From Pseudomonas grimontii (GTDB lineage Bacteria > Pseudomonadota > Gammaproteobacteria > Pseudomonadales > Pseudomonadaceae), in contig NZ_VFES01000013.1 of assembly GCF_007858185.1 (NCBI RefSeq), positions 6 to 64,005 of the forward strand: a stretch of DNA of 64,000 nucleotides, given 5' to 3'. Below the pieces are notes generated by a model. It did not search any database and was not told the origin of the DNA. It saw only the letters and a list, made by a program, of their open reading frames with translations. Position numbers and translations under genes: made by a program. Shown in pieces: positions 16,506 to 26,306 of the stretch (the stretch's first letter is position 1; each line of letters opens with the position of its first letter).

Positions 16506-17642
16506 ATGACAACTTTCGAAAATTTACCATCAGCCAAAAACATCGATGCAATCCAGCGTTTCACCGACCCAATGACTTGGGTCGCGTGCGGCTCGCAATG
16601 GAACAGCGGCGAACAGAAGACGCTGCAGTGTTGCGCCGTACGGCAGGAAACCCATGATGTAAGGACCTTTATCTTTCGGTGTGCAGACTTCAGTGCACTG
16701 AGTTTCGAACCGGGTCAATTCATCACCATTTCTCCCGTCATCGGGGGGCAAACCATCGCTCGGTGTTACACCCTTTCGTCCTCCCCCACCCGCCCGTTTG
16801 CTTTCTCCATAACTGTCAAGCGTGTGCCTGGCGGAGCGGTATCGAACTGGTTGCACGATAATCTCAAGCCGGGCGATAACCTGCGGGCTTCCGGCCCGGC
16901 AGGCAGTTTTACACCAGTTGGTCACCCTGCCGCCAAGTTGCTGTACCTGTCGGCTGGCTCCGGCGTGACGCCCTTGATGTCGATGACCCGCACCGCCGCT
17001 GACATGGCCGGCAACCTCGACATCGTCTTTGTGCACAGCGCTCGCACCCCCGCAGACATCATCTTTCACGAAGAGTTGAAACGTATGCAGGCCGGTATGA
17101 CAGGGCTGCGGGTCATAAATATTTGCGAAGGATTTGGCGATACCGCCGAATGGCGACAGCCTATAGGCCGACTCGATTTGCCTTTGTTAAGCCAGCAAGT
17201 GCCGGATTTCCAGGAACGGGAAATCTTTACCTGTGGGCCCCAGGGTTACATGGAGGCAGTCAAATCAGTTCTCAGGGAAGCGGCGTTCGATTTCGACCAC
17301 TACCATCAGGAAAGCTTCGACATTACGGTACTGAATGAAGAACCTTTGATCGAGCAAGCCTCTCCGTCCGATCAGCAAGACGTGTTTACGGTAACCCTGT
17401 CACGCTCGGGGAGGACGTTCAGCATGCCGGGTAATCAGACCGTGCTGAGTGCTGCCAAAAAAGCCGGCGCAATCGTACCGTCCTCCTGCAGTCAGGGTGT
17501 TTGCGGCACCTGCAAAACAGCCCTGCTTAAGGGTACTGTGGAAATGAACCACAACGGTGGGATCAGACAACGTGAGATCGACAAGGGTTTGCGCTTGCTT
17601 TGCTGCAGCAAGCCCACTTCTGACTTGGTCATTGATCTCTAG
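16506..17642 (+). CDS. oxygenase reductase (GbcB-like FAD/NAD ferredoxin reductase)
   Basis: 378 residues from the second ATG, 16506; GAGGA sits 6 bases before it, whereas the first ATG (16500) touches the ribosome site. Order of domains: FAD-binding barrel with RCYTLSSSPT (about residues 85-95), NAD domain with YLSAGSGVTPLMSM and FTCGPQGYMEAVKSVL, then a plant-type [2Fe-2S] domain with CSQGVCGTC and a last Cys near the C-terminus (LLCCSKPTSD). It passes electrons from NADH to the Rieske oxygenase encoded just before it. It is the only such reductase in the window and may serve the second Rieske oxygenase as well. Confidence 0.9.
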   Translation: MTTFENLPSAKNIDAIQRFTDPMTWVACGSQWNSGEQKTLQCCAVRQETHDVRTFIFRCADFSALSFEPGQFITISPVIGGQTIARCYTLSSSPTRPFAFSITVKRVPGGAVSNWLHDNLKPGDNLRASGPAGSFTPVGHPAAKLLYLSAGSGVTPLMSMTRTAADMAGNLDIVFVHSARTPADIIFHEELKRMQAGMTGLRVINICEGFGDTAEWRQPIGRLDLPLLSQQVPDFQEREIFTCGPQGYMEAVKSVLREAAFDFDHYHQESFDITVLNEEPLIEQASPSDQQDVFTVTLSRSGRTFSMPGNQTVLSAAKKAGAIVPSSCSQGVCGTCKTALLKGTVEMNHNGGIRQREIDKGLRLLCCSKPTSDLVIDL

Positions 17643-17681
17643 TCTTACATCATTAACAGGTAGTCACTACACCCTGGTTTC

Positions 17682-17698
17682 TGCACAATATCTGTGCA
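17682..17698. promoter_or_regulatory. 6-5-6 palindrome upstream of the second LysR gene
   Basis: TGCACA-ATATC-TGTGCA lies 35 bases before the LysR ATG. It has the T-N11-A form of a LysR site and could be the autoregulatory operator. Confidence 0.5.
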
Positions 17699-17732
17699 CG
17701 GTGCAAAATCAAAAATACAGTGACCCTACCTG

Positions 17733-18647
17733 ATGAAGCTGCAACCCTTGCCGCCACTCAATAGCCTGGTGGCGTTTGAAGCTGCGGCCCGCCATTTGAG
17801 CTTCACCTTGGCAGCCCGCGAACTAAACGTCACTCAAGGCGCGATCAGCCGTCAGATTCGTTTGCTCGAAGACTATCTGAGCACGGCGCTTTTCACCCGT
17901 ACGACCCGTGAAATCAAGCTCACCGCCTCGGGCAACCAATATTACGAAAGCGTCCGCGATACGCTGCAGCAAATCGCCCATGCCACAGCGGGAATGCTCC
18001 ATTGGCAAGGCGCCCGGCAGGTAACCGTCGTTACCAGCACAGCGATGGCATCGTTGTGGCTACTGCCTCTCGTATCGGAGTTCCAACGCCAGAATGAGGA
18101 GATTGATCTGCGCATCATCGCGACGGATCAAGTCAGTGATTTTTCCCGGCTAGACTGCGATCTGGCGCTTTACTACTGCAGTACCCCACCAAAAAACATG
18201 AAAGTCACTCCGTTGTTCAACGAAGAAATTTTCCCGGTCTGCAGCCCTGCCTTTCTAGCGCAGCATCCAGAGATTCATACGTTAGAGCAGCTAGGCGCGT
18301 GTACCTGGTTATGGTTTGAAGACCCGCAACGAGACTGGATTGGGTGGAAGGAATGGTTTCAACGTCTTGGCTACCAAGCTCCAGAACCTCGGCGACGCAT
18401 CAATATCAACAACTATTCAATGTTGATTCAGTCAGCGCTGGCTGGCCAGGGTATCGCTTTGGCTTGGTCGGGCCTACTCAGCAACCACTTGCAAACTGGC
18501 AATCTCGTTCGACCGACGCAAACCACCCTGTGCACAGACGCTCAGTTCTGCCTGCTGGAACCTCAAGGTCGGCCCCCACATAGACAAAGCGTCGAACGCT
18601 TTCGCCAGTGGCTGATGGCGCATCTGGCGGAGACGGTCGACGTTTGA
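17733..18647 (+). CDS. LysR-family regulator (GcvA-like), cluster 1, second copy
   Basis: 304 residues. DNA-binding domain NSLVAFEAAARHLSFTLAA, RELNVTQGAISRQIRLLEDY; effector domain with NEEIFPVCSPAFLAQHPEI and QSALAGQGIALAWSGLLSNHL. About 90 bases after the reductase gene on the same strand, with a palindrome in between. It may control the oxygenase operon or the degraded genes further right; the sequence does not say which. Confidence 0.87.
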   Translation: MKLQPLPPLNSLVAFEAAARHLSFTLAARELNVTQGAISRQIRLLEDYLSTALFTRTTREIKLTASGNQYYESVRDTLQQIAHATAGMLHWQGARQVTVVTSTAMASLWLLPLVSEFQRQNEEIDLRIIATDQVSDFSRLDCDLALYYCSTPPKNMKVTPLFNEEIFPVCSPAFLAQHPEIHTLEQLGACTWLWFEDPQRDWIGWKEWFQRLGYQAPEPRRRININNYSMLIQSALAGQGIALAWSGLLSNHLQTGNLVRPTQTTLCTDAQFCLLEPQGRPPHRQSVERFRQWLMAHLAETVDV

Positions 18648-19499
18648 GTAATAGTCATGGGTGCGGCTCGTATGCGGCTCACCTCTGCCCCCAAAAGCAT
18701 GAGCGGCCAACAACGTGAAGAGCTGGCGAATGTGATCGATGGCGGCGCGAGCGACAGATTTCCGGCAGGAATGATCTGCGACCAGATAGATTGGCGTCGC
18801 AGGGCTTAACCCGGATTTAATGTTGACCTACCGATGGTCGCAAATATAGTGGGTGGCGGCGCACTCGGCTGCCGACCGGCACTATGTCGTCTTCCGACGA
18901 TCCATGCCCCGTCCAAGTCTGTTGGCCGCCGGAGGCGTGTCAGGCCCGGCGCCCATGTGTCGGCGACCGGCAGAACGTTGTTGAGGGTGATCTTGTCAGC
19001 GCCCATATGCACGCGCGGCATACCGGGTCAGGGGGCAGATAAACCTGGCCAGGCTATCTAGGATTGGCGCAAGGAAGGCATCCATCAATGACAGCATTGC
19101 CAAGGTGGACGTGTACCGGATTCCTGGTCACACCCGGAACTTTCCAAAGCTATGCTCAGGAGTTTCCTGGTATCTCATAGGGTGCAGACTAAGAGATTGC
19201 GAAATGGCGCTGGGGTGCAGACGCAGTTCAAAAAACTGAAGGTTCACAGGAAACATGGAGACGACATTAACATCTGGACCTTTCAGGTCGAAGGATCTCG
19301 GTAGAAGGCTAGACTCAAAGGTTACTTGCTGGAAAAACCAACGCTGTTGTTCGAAACCGTACTTGCCGACAATCCTCTTCTTAAAATCGAGACAGTTTAA
19401 ACTCCGTAGCATTTAAGCGAGCGCGGCGACGCAGCACTGCCGTCATCGCCCGACCGTCCATGCCGGCACCAGCCACCTTTTTCCGTCTCATGACGGCGT
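18648..19499. other. degenerate intergenic region
   Basis: About 850 bases without an intact gene. A short frame at 18670-18800 (SGQQREELANVIDGGASDRF) weakly resembles the N-terminal part of IS630-like transposases; I am not sure of it. A fragment of a short-chain dehydrogenase lies at 18880-19021. The remainder up to the patatin stop shows nothing recognisable. Confidence 0.4.
18880..19021 (-). pseudogene. short-chain dehydrogenase fragment, relic copy of the gene at 60940
   Basis: On the minus strand the frame reads GADKITLNNVLPVADTW, almost the same as GADKITVNNVMPVADTW in the intact SDR gene at 60940-61683. The DNA stays similar into the following segment but goes out of frame. Only a small internal piece survives. 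Confidence 0.65.
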
Positions 19500-20519
19500 T
19501 CAAAGAAATTCCTTTCGGATGTCGATACTCGACCGTTCGCCAATATTCCGATAGTTCTCGGTAAGCCATGCATCGGCCTCGCGTCGTCCGTTGTCGCGCA
19601 GCCCGCAAAGGAAGTCCCAGCCTGCGTTGTACTTGCTGGACACGCTGAGCGCGCACATCGCTGCGTCGGACCGAATGGAGTGGATCAGCATCTCCTTCAT
19701 CTCGTCGCGCTCGACCTTTCCTTGCTCGATGAGGTCGGTGACAAAAGCGATGGTGCGCATCTCACGCATCAGCGACGAGTTGAAGCTGATTTCATTGATG
19801 CGATTGAGGATGTCGGCAGCTGTCATGGGCACGCCCGGGCGGACGAGCGGGTTGATGTGGACGATCACCACATCGCGCGTATTGCAGTGGTAGATCAGCG
19901 GGAAAATCGCCGGGTTTCCCATATAGCCGCCATCCCAGTAGTGCTGGCCGTCGATCGTGATTGCCTGGAACAATGTCGGCACACAGGCCGAAGCCAGCAC
20001 CGCTTCGGCGCAGACGTCCTCGCCTGAGAAGATGCGTATCTTCCCCGTCTCAACATTGGTCGCACACAGATAGAGGTAGAGCGGGCATTGCTTGCGCAAG
20101 ACGGCGAAATCGACCTGATTCTCCAGCACCTCGCGCAGCGGATTCAAGTTGTGGCGATTGAACTGGTAAGGCGAGAAGATACGAAGCGCCATGTCCGCAA
20201 ACGCATACATGGGCGAATAGTCCAGCCCGAAACTGTGCGTCCCTTTCAACCATGGCGCCCAGCGCAACGGGTTATGCCGCTCGGCGGACTGCGCCACCGC
20301 GGACCAAAAATCATGCAGCGCCTGGCGCGCGCCGGCCTCTTCACCCTGCAGCATGCCGTAGGCCAGCACGACGGCATTCATCGCGCCGGCACTGGTTGCA
20401 CTCACCCCTTCAATGGCAAGCCTGCCGTCCTCGAGCAACCGATCGAGCACGCCCCAGGTGAACGCACCGTGCATCCCACCGCCCTGCAACGCCAGCGCGA
20501 CCGGCTTTTTCGTGGTCAT
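19500..20519 (-). CDS. patatin-like phospholipase with DUF3734-type C-terminus
   Basis: 339 residues. Patatin hydrolase domain (5-205): oxyanion loop LALQGGGMHGAFTWG at residues 9-23, nucleophile elbow ATSAGAMNA with Ser43, and catalytic Asp196 in YWDGGYMGNP. The usual elbow is GxSxG; here the first Gly is Ala. The C-terminal part (about 230-339: MREMRTIAFVTDLIEQGK and following) fits the DUF3734 extension. Expected to hydrolyse lipid acyl esters in the cytoplasm or at the membrane. ATG 20519 has GAGGAGA 7 bases upstream; the frame is open further 5'. Lies 116 bases after the giant cyclase gene on the same strand, so possibly co-transcribed. DUF3734 patatins are more often seen in poly-hydroxybutyrate settings. 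Confidence 0.85.
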   Translation of the reverse strand: MTTKKPVALALQGGGMHGAFTWGVLDRLLEDGRLAIEGVSATSAGAMNAVVLAYGMLQGEEAGARQALHDFWSAVAQSAERHNPLRWAPWLKGTHSFGLDYSPMYAFADMALRIFSPYQFNRHNLNPLREVLENQVDFAVLRKQCPLYLYLCATNVETGKIRIFSGEDVCAEAVLASACVPTLFQAITIDGQHYWDGGYMGNPAIFPLIYHCNTRDVVIVHINPLVRPGVPMTAADILNRINEISFNSSLMREMRTIAFVTDLIEQGKVERDEMKEMLIHSIRSDAAMCALSVSSKYNAGWDFLCGLRDNGRREADAWLTENYRNIGERSSIDIRKEFL

Positions 20520-20635
20520 TCTTGGTCTCCTCGTCGGTGCTGGCCGCATCGGGTGCTTGGCGCAGTGCTTCGCCCCGTCACGCACTTGCCGACGACACGC
20601 CGCTGCTTCATTCAGCACCAAGCGTCATCGATCGT

Positions 20636-23600
20636 TCACCCCTCGTTTGATGCCCATGCATCGAGCAGCGCCTTGGCTTGTAGCAAATCAACGCTGTCGA
20701 AGCCTTCGGTGAAGAAACTATAGATGTCGGCCAGCATCTGCCTGGCCGCCTCCTTGTCTCGTGTTTCCCAAAGCTGAGCAAGGCTCACTGTGGCTCGTAG
20801 CTCGAGTGACTTTGCACCTTGTTGTCGGGCGACCGAGATCGCCTTTTGAAAGCATGCTTGCGCTTCCTGCTGCACGGAAGAACCCTGACTGTCTTCACCC
20901 GGACATTGGAGGGTGAGCGCTCCCTTGAGCCGGTACAGTTCTGCTTCGTAAAAGTGCTCGCCTATTCTGTCCACCATAGCCAGAGCGTCGGTCAAGACAT
21001 CCAATCCTGCCTGCGGTTGCATGGCGCGCCCGTGAGCTGCGGCCAGCAGTGCCAGAAAATAAGAGCATCCAAGCTCTGCTCCGGCGGCTTGGTAATTGGC
21101 GATACCCTGGGTTATCTGAGCGATTCCCTCGTCAATGTTTCCCTGCTCGGTGCGAGCCCAACCCTGGAGAATAGTCCCCCACGCCAAGTAATACGGAAAC
21201 CCTTGTTCGAGTGAAAGCTTGATGGCGGCATCAGCACACTCCTCGGCGAGTTGTACGTCGTGCCGAAACTGTCCCAGTATCGACGTAGCAGACAGGTTGA
21301 AGGCCAGGCTGAACATGTCGGCAACCTTCTTGGCCATTGCAAGGGCCTCCTGGCTGCGTGTGCTTGCCTGATCGGGGAAACCCAGGTGCCAAAGACACAA
21401 GGCCGTAAATATCATGGCGTAGCCCGGATCCATGCCGTACCTGATGGCATGTGTGCGATGAAGGTCCGGGTTGTAGAGAACACGCGCCTGCTCGTTGTGG
21501 TCAAGGGAATTGCGCAGATCTCCCTGGAAAAACAAGGTCGCCCCGAGCGCCGCATGGGCTCCCACGAGCAAATTCGGATCCTGCGCAGTTTGCGCGACAC
21601 TGAGCAGTCGCTCACCCAGTTCGCATGCCGTTGAGTATTGCGCACGCAACTCGTAGTACATCCGCAGCCCCATCAGCGCAGGGAAAAGCGAGTCGTCGCC
21701 TACTTGCGCGCATAGCGCCAGTGCACGGGTGTAGGTGGCTTCCACCTCGGGCGCACCATAGCCTCGGGCAGCCATCAACGCCGGTCCCAGGCAGAGCAGC
21801 AACGTCAGTTCCTGATGAGCACGCGCGGACGTGTCGGGCAATTGCTCGAGCAATTCCAGCGCCGCGCCGAGGTGACGCATTGCATCTAGATGGGCGGAGT
21901 GCTGAAGGGCCTGTTGCCCGGTACGGTGCAGGTATTCCACGGCCTTTGGGACATTGCCGCTCAGCCTGTAGTGGTGCGCCAGTTCGCTGCAATAATCGGC
22001 GATGCGGGTGGGGAACAGTGCCTCGATGGCCTGCGCCGTGCGTTCGTGCAGTGCGCTCCGCCGCTCCGTGAGTAGCGAGTGGCCCGCGACCTCCTGGGTC
22101 AGGGCATGCTTGAACGAATACTCCACCTCCGGAAATGCAGGCCGCTGGTAAATGAACTCCGCGGCCTCCAGTCGGGCCAGTAGATCGCGTAAATCGTCGT
22201 CATTCCGAGCGCCACGTCCATCACAGATGCGTTGGATCAGACTGAACGCAAACTCCTTGCCGATGACGGCGAGCGTCTGCAGCAACTCCTTCTGCGCAAC
22301 GGGGAGCCGGTCGATACGGGCAGCGAGCACACCTTGCACGGTGGTGGGGATATGCAGCGCAAAAGGAGTTTGCTCGATCCGGTAACGGCCGGGTTCACCG
22401 AGCAGCGAGCTATCCTCGACCAGCGTTTGCACCACTTCCTCCATGAAGAAAGGGTTGCCCTCCGTCTTCTCCAGGATGAGTTGTTTGAGGGGGACGAGGG
22501 TGGGATCGTCCCCTAGCAGGGCCGCGAGCAGTCCCTGGGCTTCGGCCGGGCCCAGCGGTTCGAGCCGAAGCTGACTGCAATGACCCGCGCGCGTCCACGC
22601 AGGCTGATACTCGGGCCGGTAGTTCACGAGGAGCAGGATCGGAGCACTCGCCACGCGGTCGATGAGACACGCGAGGAATGCTTCGGTCTCGCGGTCCAGC
22701 CATTGCAAGTCCTCGAACAGCAGTTCGATCGGCTGATCGCGACTCTCGCGCGCCAGAAGTTGCGTAATCGCGTCGAAGATGCGATCGCGCCGGATCTGAG
22801 GATCCATTTCCGCGAGCGCCGAACTGCCTTCGCCAATACCCAGCAGATAGAGCAGGTAGGGCACAAGATCCTCGAAGCTGCGCTCAAGCGTCAGAGTCTT
22901 GCCCATGACCTTTTCCCGGCACCGCCGCTCGTCGTCCAGTGCAGTGATCTGAAAATAGCTTTTCAGAAGCTCGATGAGCGGAAAATAGGCAAAGGCCTTG
23001 CCGTGCGACACCGAGAAAGTCTCCAGCACCAGACACCCGCGCCGCGAGCCTTCCTTGAACTCATGGAACAGCCGCGACTTCCCGACCCCCGCCTCGCCTG
23101 CCACCGCGACGACCTGCCCGAGGCCCGCTTTGGCCTTATAGAGTGCCTGATGCAGGTGATCAAGTTCGACTTGGCGGCCGACGAACCTGGCCAGCCCGCG
23201 ATGTGCCGCCAGTTGCAGGCGCGTGCGCAGCGCGCCGAGACCCTGCACTTCATACACGACAAGCGGATCGGGAATGCCTTTGACTTGGGTGGCCCCCAGA
23301 GTCCTGAACTCGAAATAGCCCTCCGCCAGCTTGTGGGTGGACTCGCTCACCAGGATTGACGATGGCGCGGCGATGCCCTCCATCCGGGATGCAATGTGGA
23401 TCGTGTGCCCGACCGGATCGTAATCGGTGTGTAAATTGTCTGTGCGGATCGAACGCACGACGACCTCTCCAGTATGGATGCCAACGCGGATTTGCAACGG
23501 AATACCTTTTTCCAGACGAATGCGGTCACCATGTCGGTGTATCGCCTCCTGCATCCGTAGCGCCGCATACAGCGCCCGCTGCGGATGGTCCTCATGGGCG

Positions 23601-24085
23601 ATGGGGGCGCCGAATAGCGCGAGAATGCCATCGCCCAGCGTCTTGGCCACGTAGCCTTCGTAGTAGTGGACAGCTTCCATCATCATCGCGACAACAGGCT
23701 CGATAAGGCGCTGGGCCTGTTCCGGATCGAGGTCGTGGATCAGCGCCGTAGAGCCAGCCATGTCGGCAAACAGCGCCGTGATGGTCTTGCGTTCTCCGGC
23801 GGTCTCGCCCCGGGCTTCCATGGCGGCCTGTTCGGCGCGGATGCGCTCGGCAAGGTAGTGGGGTGTGTAATGAATGGGCGCTGGAGAAGGCTCTGAAACA
23901 GGCCGGGAGCGCGGTGATGGCGCAGCAGACGCATCGGTTAGCGGTGCACCGCATTCACTGCAAAATTTGTCGGAAAGGCCCGCCTCGTGGCCACAGCGCG
24001 AACAGCTGCAAGACAGCCTGGCGCCGCACGCTTCACAGAAGCTGGCCCCGGAGGGATTCTCGAATCCGCAGTTTGCACAGCGCAT
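20636..24085 (-). CDS. zinc-ribbon / class III nucleotide cyclase / AAA-type ATPase / TPR signalling protein
   Basis: 1149 residues. Double zinc ribbon at 3-46 with four CxxC knuckles (C3/C6, C17/C20, C28/C31, C42/C45). Class III cyclase domain at about 97-280, with metal Asp108 (FADMAGST) and Asp152 (KTLGDGILALFG). In the segment DPVGHTIHIASRMEG a His stands where cyclases usually have the transition-state Asn; the Arg remains. STAND/AAA-like ATPase at 300-600, with Walker A GEAGVGKS (330-337) and Walker B-like ELLFEDLQWLD. Helical TPR-type repeats from about 690 to the end. Such proteins are common in rhizobia and Burkholderia; the nucleotide made and the trigger are unknown. Sole likely partner is the patatin gene downstream. 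Confidence 0.85.
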   Translation of the reverse strand: MRCANCGFENPSGASFCEACGARLSCSCSRCGHEAGLSDKFCSECGAPLTDASAAPSPRSRPVSEPSPAPIHYTPHYLAERIRAEQAAMEARGETAGERKTITALFADMAGSTALIHDLDPEQAQRLIEPVVAMMMEAVHYYEGYVAKTLGDGILALFGAPIAHEDHPQRALYAALRMQEAIHRHGDRIRLEKGIPLQIRVGIHTGEVVVRSIRTDNLHTDYDPVGHTIHIASRMEGIAAPSSILVSESTHKLAEGYFEFRTLGATQVKGIPDPLVVYEVQGLGALRTRLQLAAHRGLARFVGRQVELDHLHQALYKAKAGLGQVVAVAGEAGVGKSRLFHEFKEGSRRGCLVLETFSVSHGKAFAYFPLIELLKSYFQITALDDERRCREKVMGKTLTLERSFEDLVPYLLYLLGIGEGSSALAEMDPQIRRDRIFDAITQLLARESRDQPIELLFEDLQWLDRETEAFLACLIDRVASAPILLLVNYRPEYQPAWTRAGHCSQLRLEPLGPAEAQGLLAALLGDDPTLVPLKQLILEKTEGNPFFMEEVVQTLVEDSSLLGEPGRYRIEQTPFALHIPTTVQGVLAARIDRLPVAQKELLQTLAVIGKEFAFSLIQRICDGRGARNDDDLRDLLARLEAAEFIYQRPAFPEVEYSFKHALTQEVAGHSLLTERRSALHERTAQAIEALFPTRIADYCSELAHHYRLSGNVPKAVEYLHRTGQQALQHSAHLDAMRHLGAALELLEQLPDTSARAHQELTLLLCLGPALMAARGYGAPEVEATYTRALALCAQVGDDSLFPALMGLRMYYELRAQYSTACELGERLLSVAQTAQDPNLLVGAHAALGATLFFQGDLRNSLDHNEQARVLYNPDLHRTHAIRYGMDPGYAMIFTALCLWHLGFPDQASTRSQEALAMAKKVADMFSLAFNLSATSILGQFRHDVQLAEECADAAIKLSLEQGFPYYLAWGTILQGWARTEQGNIDEGIAQITQGIANYQAAGAELGCSYFLALLAAAHGRAMQPQAGLDVLTDALAMVDRIGEHFYEAELYRLKGALTLQCPGEDSQGSSVQQEAQACFQKAISVARQQGAKSLELRATVSLAQLWETRDKEAARQMLADIYSFFTEGFDSVDLLQAKALLDAWASNEG

Positions 24086-24498
24086 ACGACCTCCTTGCTT
24101 CTAATCGTTAGGCGCCGGATCCGCTGGCGGCAAGACGCGATCGGATGAGGCGATCTCCCCTGTCGTCGATATCCGCGTGACACATCATCGCTGCGCGGGC
24201 TACGCAGCGCGTAAACAGCTGCTATACATCCGCGACCCGGTTACCGAAAGTCGACAGGAATCCTGGTAGGCGGCCACGCCTCAACACACAACTTGGGTAC
24301 GATTCAGGATGATCTCTGCATAAGTGATCCGCAAGAGGCAGTTGGTCTGTCTCACCGGCGCTATCCCCCATCAGTAACGGACCTTGAAGGTTGGCGAATC
24401 TTCTGCCCTGGTATGGCGCCGATCGTAAAATTTGGTCCTGCTGATCGTTGAGCACTGTGGAGAGTGTTGTGCGGATACCGTGGAAAGCGCGAGTTGAG
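24086..24498. other. region between the cyclase gene and the reverse transcriptase relic
   Basis: About 400 bases with no intact gene. It should hold the cyclase promoter near 24090-24200 and perhaps decayed intron 3' sequence. A minus-strand frame at 24222-24554 shows no family I recognise. Confidence 0.35.
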
Positions 24499-25103
24499 TC
24501 ATTGAAAAATATTTTCTGGACGGAGTGGTTCGCCAGTCCGCTGATTGCGCACAAAAATGTTCACATCATCGGCATAACGCACGAAGCAATGACCCAGCCG
24601 CTCCAGCTCGCGGTCGAGTTGGTTGAGCAGGATATTCGACAGCAACGGCGAGAGGGGGCCGCCTTGCGGCGCCCCTTCGTGCCGGCGGCTGGTGATCCCG
24701 CCCGACATCACCCCGGCTTCGTGATAACGGCGGATTAACTTGAGTACCGATTGTCTTCGACGTGAAGCTGCACATGGGCCACCAGGATGTCGTGGTTGAT
24801 TCGATCAAAGAACTTTTCCAGATCAAGTTCCACACCCGCCTCCACATGGCCGCGTGCGGTTTCGATCGCTTGGTGAGCGCTTCTGCCCGGACGAAAACCG
24901 TAGCTGTAGCCCGAGAATAGCGGATCGAAGAGCTGCGTGAGCTGTTGCAGCAGTGCCCGTTGGATCAGGCGATCCACGACGCTGGGAATGCCCAACTGCC
25001 GGGTTCCGCCTTTGAGTTCGGGGATTTCGACGTCGTATACACATTGCGGGGGGTATTCGCCGGCCAGCAATCGGTTCTTGAGAATCGGCCAATACTGTTT
25101 CAC
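24499..25103 (-). pseudogene. group II intron reverse transcriptase/maturase, broken
   Basis: Two minus-strand frames together give an LtrA-type reverse transcriptase. The first (24735-25103) contains KQYWPILKNRLLAGEY, GTRQLGIPSVVDRLIQRAL, YGFRPGRSAHQAI and DLEKFFDRINHDIL (motifs 0-3). The second (24499-24711) contains GAPQGGPLSPLLSNILL and the catalytic FVRYADDVNIFV. They are split by a one-base deletion near 24757. The N-terminus (traces to about 25180 in another frame), the maturase domain and the endonuclease domain are missing. Dead element. Confidence 0.85.
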
Positions 25104-25231
25104 GTAGCCGTCAACTCGTCGACCGTCAGTATCCGTCCGGCGAAGTCATCTACCCAGCCCTGCAAAGCCAAGACATGGTGTGCACTTAAATTTAAGTGGG
25201 CACCGGTTCTAGCCTTTTAAGCGGGTATTTC

Positions 25232-25563
25232 ATGCAGCCACAACGCCGTTCCTACACCAAATCCTTCAAAGTCCAAGTCATTCAAGAGTGCGCCCAGCCC
25301 GGCACCTCGATTGCCAGCGTCTCGCTGAGCCATAGCCTCAATGCGAACCTCGTCCACAAATGGATTTGGGTGCAAACGCAAAAAAACACGGAGCTGCAAC
25401 CTGCTTTTATTCCGTGACCCATGCAGCTAGCCGGAGCAAATTCGCAAGCTGCATCATCGACTATCTGCGTTGAAATCCCTCATCCGTGTGGCACTGTCAA
25501 AGTGAACTGGCCGACCGATAGCGCGGCTGCCTGCGCAACCTTCCTTCGAGATCTGTTGCAATG
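25232..25563 (+). pseudogene. tnpA: IS66 accessory protein TnpA, interrupted
   Basis: Starts MQPQRRSYTKSFKVQVIQEC and continues SIASVSLSHSLNANLVHKWI, the helix-turn-helix of IS66 TnpA. A stop follows PAFIP near 25415; beyond it the frame continues with EIPHPCGTVKVNWPTDSAA, the normal TnpA C-terminus, ending as tnpB starts (ATGA overlap at 25561). Confidence 0.8.
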
Positions 25564-25897
25564 ATTCGCATCGACGCCATCTGGCACGCCACCGAACCCA
25601 TGGACATGCGCGCCGGTACTGAAACCGCGCTGGCGCGGTTGGTCACCATGTTCGGTGCGGCGCAACCGCACTGCGCTCATCTGTTTGCCAACCGCCGCGC
25701 CAATCGCATTAAAGTGCTGGTGCACGACGGGTTCGGTATTTGGCTGGCGGCGCGCCGCCTGCATCAAGGCAAGTTCTTCTGGCCGGGTTCTCGACACGGC
25801 TCTCAGATGGAATTAGGTGCCGAACAACTGCATGCCCTGGTGCTGGGCTTGCCCTTGGCATAGAGTCGGGCCAGGCAGTGCGATTTCCATCGTATAA
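25561..25897 (+). pseudogene. tnpB: IS66 accessory protein TnpB, frameshifted near the C-terminus
   Basis: Residues 1-95 match TnpB (MIRIDAIWHATEPMDMRAGT, ANRRANRIKVLVHDGFGIWLAARR, GKFFWPG). One extra base near 25853 stops the frame early at 25863; the expected end (PWHRVGPGSAISIV) is readable in the next frame up to 25897. Confidence 0.8.
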
Positions 25898-26306
25898 CGC
25901 CTGTCATGACCAGGCGCACTGCAAGCCTGCTCAACCAAAGCGACCATATCATTGAGCATCGGGTAGGCGAACTACTGTATGAGGGCTGTCTCAAACCCGA
26001 ACTGATGACGGAGTCGCGCCGGAATCCCGACCAACTGCAGCGCTGGGCGTCCAGACGAAACAGCTCTGCGCGGAGTGTAATGGGTCAGATGTTAAGTACT
26101 TCCCTCCTGATGTCGGCGAGGCCGCTTTGCCACGGCCCCACCAACTCCCCACTGGCCTCCTCACCGCTCCACACAGGCTCGGGCAGTGCCCCCGTTCGTT
26201 GGATACTACGTCGTTGCTTGACCACACATATATGACACCGGGTACTTGTAGCCGTTTAACGGGGAATGACGATGGCGTAAATCCCAGCTAAAGCCAGAAC
26301 ACGTCA
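25898..26306. other. intergenic, probably IS debris
   Basis: About 400 bases with no recognisable gene on either strand; probably decayed mobile-element DNA between the IS66 remnant and the chemoreceptor gene. Confidence 0.35.

Larger units (their letters stand above)
25232..25897 (+). mobile_element. IS66-family remnant (tnpA and tnpB, no tnpC)
   Basis: Consecutive, overlapping but damaged tnpA and tnpB frames of an IS66-type element; the large DDE transposase gene tnpC is absent here. A fragment of such a tnpC lies far away at about 52880-53080. Ends were not resolved. Confidence 0.75.

Noticed and set aside
19128..19412. 94-codon minus frame before the patatin gene
   Set aside because: No recognisable domain, no ribosome site, and it lies in a degraded area.
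24222..24554. 110-codon minus frame beyond the reverse transcriptase relic
   Set aside because: No family resemblance apart from its first residues, which merge with the decayed RT frame; no ribosome site.
24499..25103. Possible retron or diversity-generating reverse transcriptase
   Set aside because: The motif text (GTRQLGIPSVVDRLIQ, YGFRPGRSAHQA, RYADD) is that of group II intron maturases, and no msr/msd-like repeat or variable-repeat template is visible nearby.
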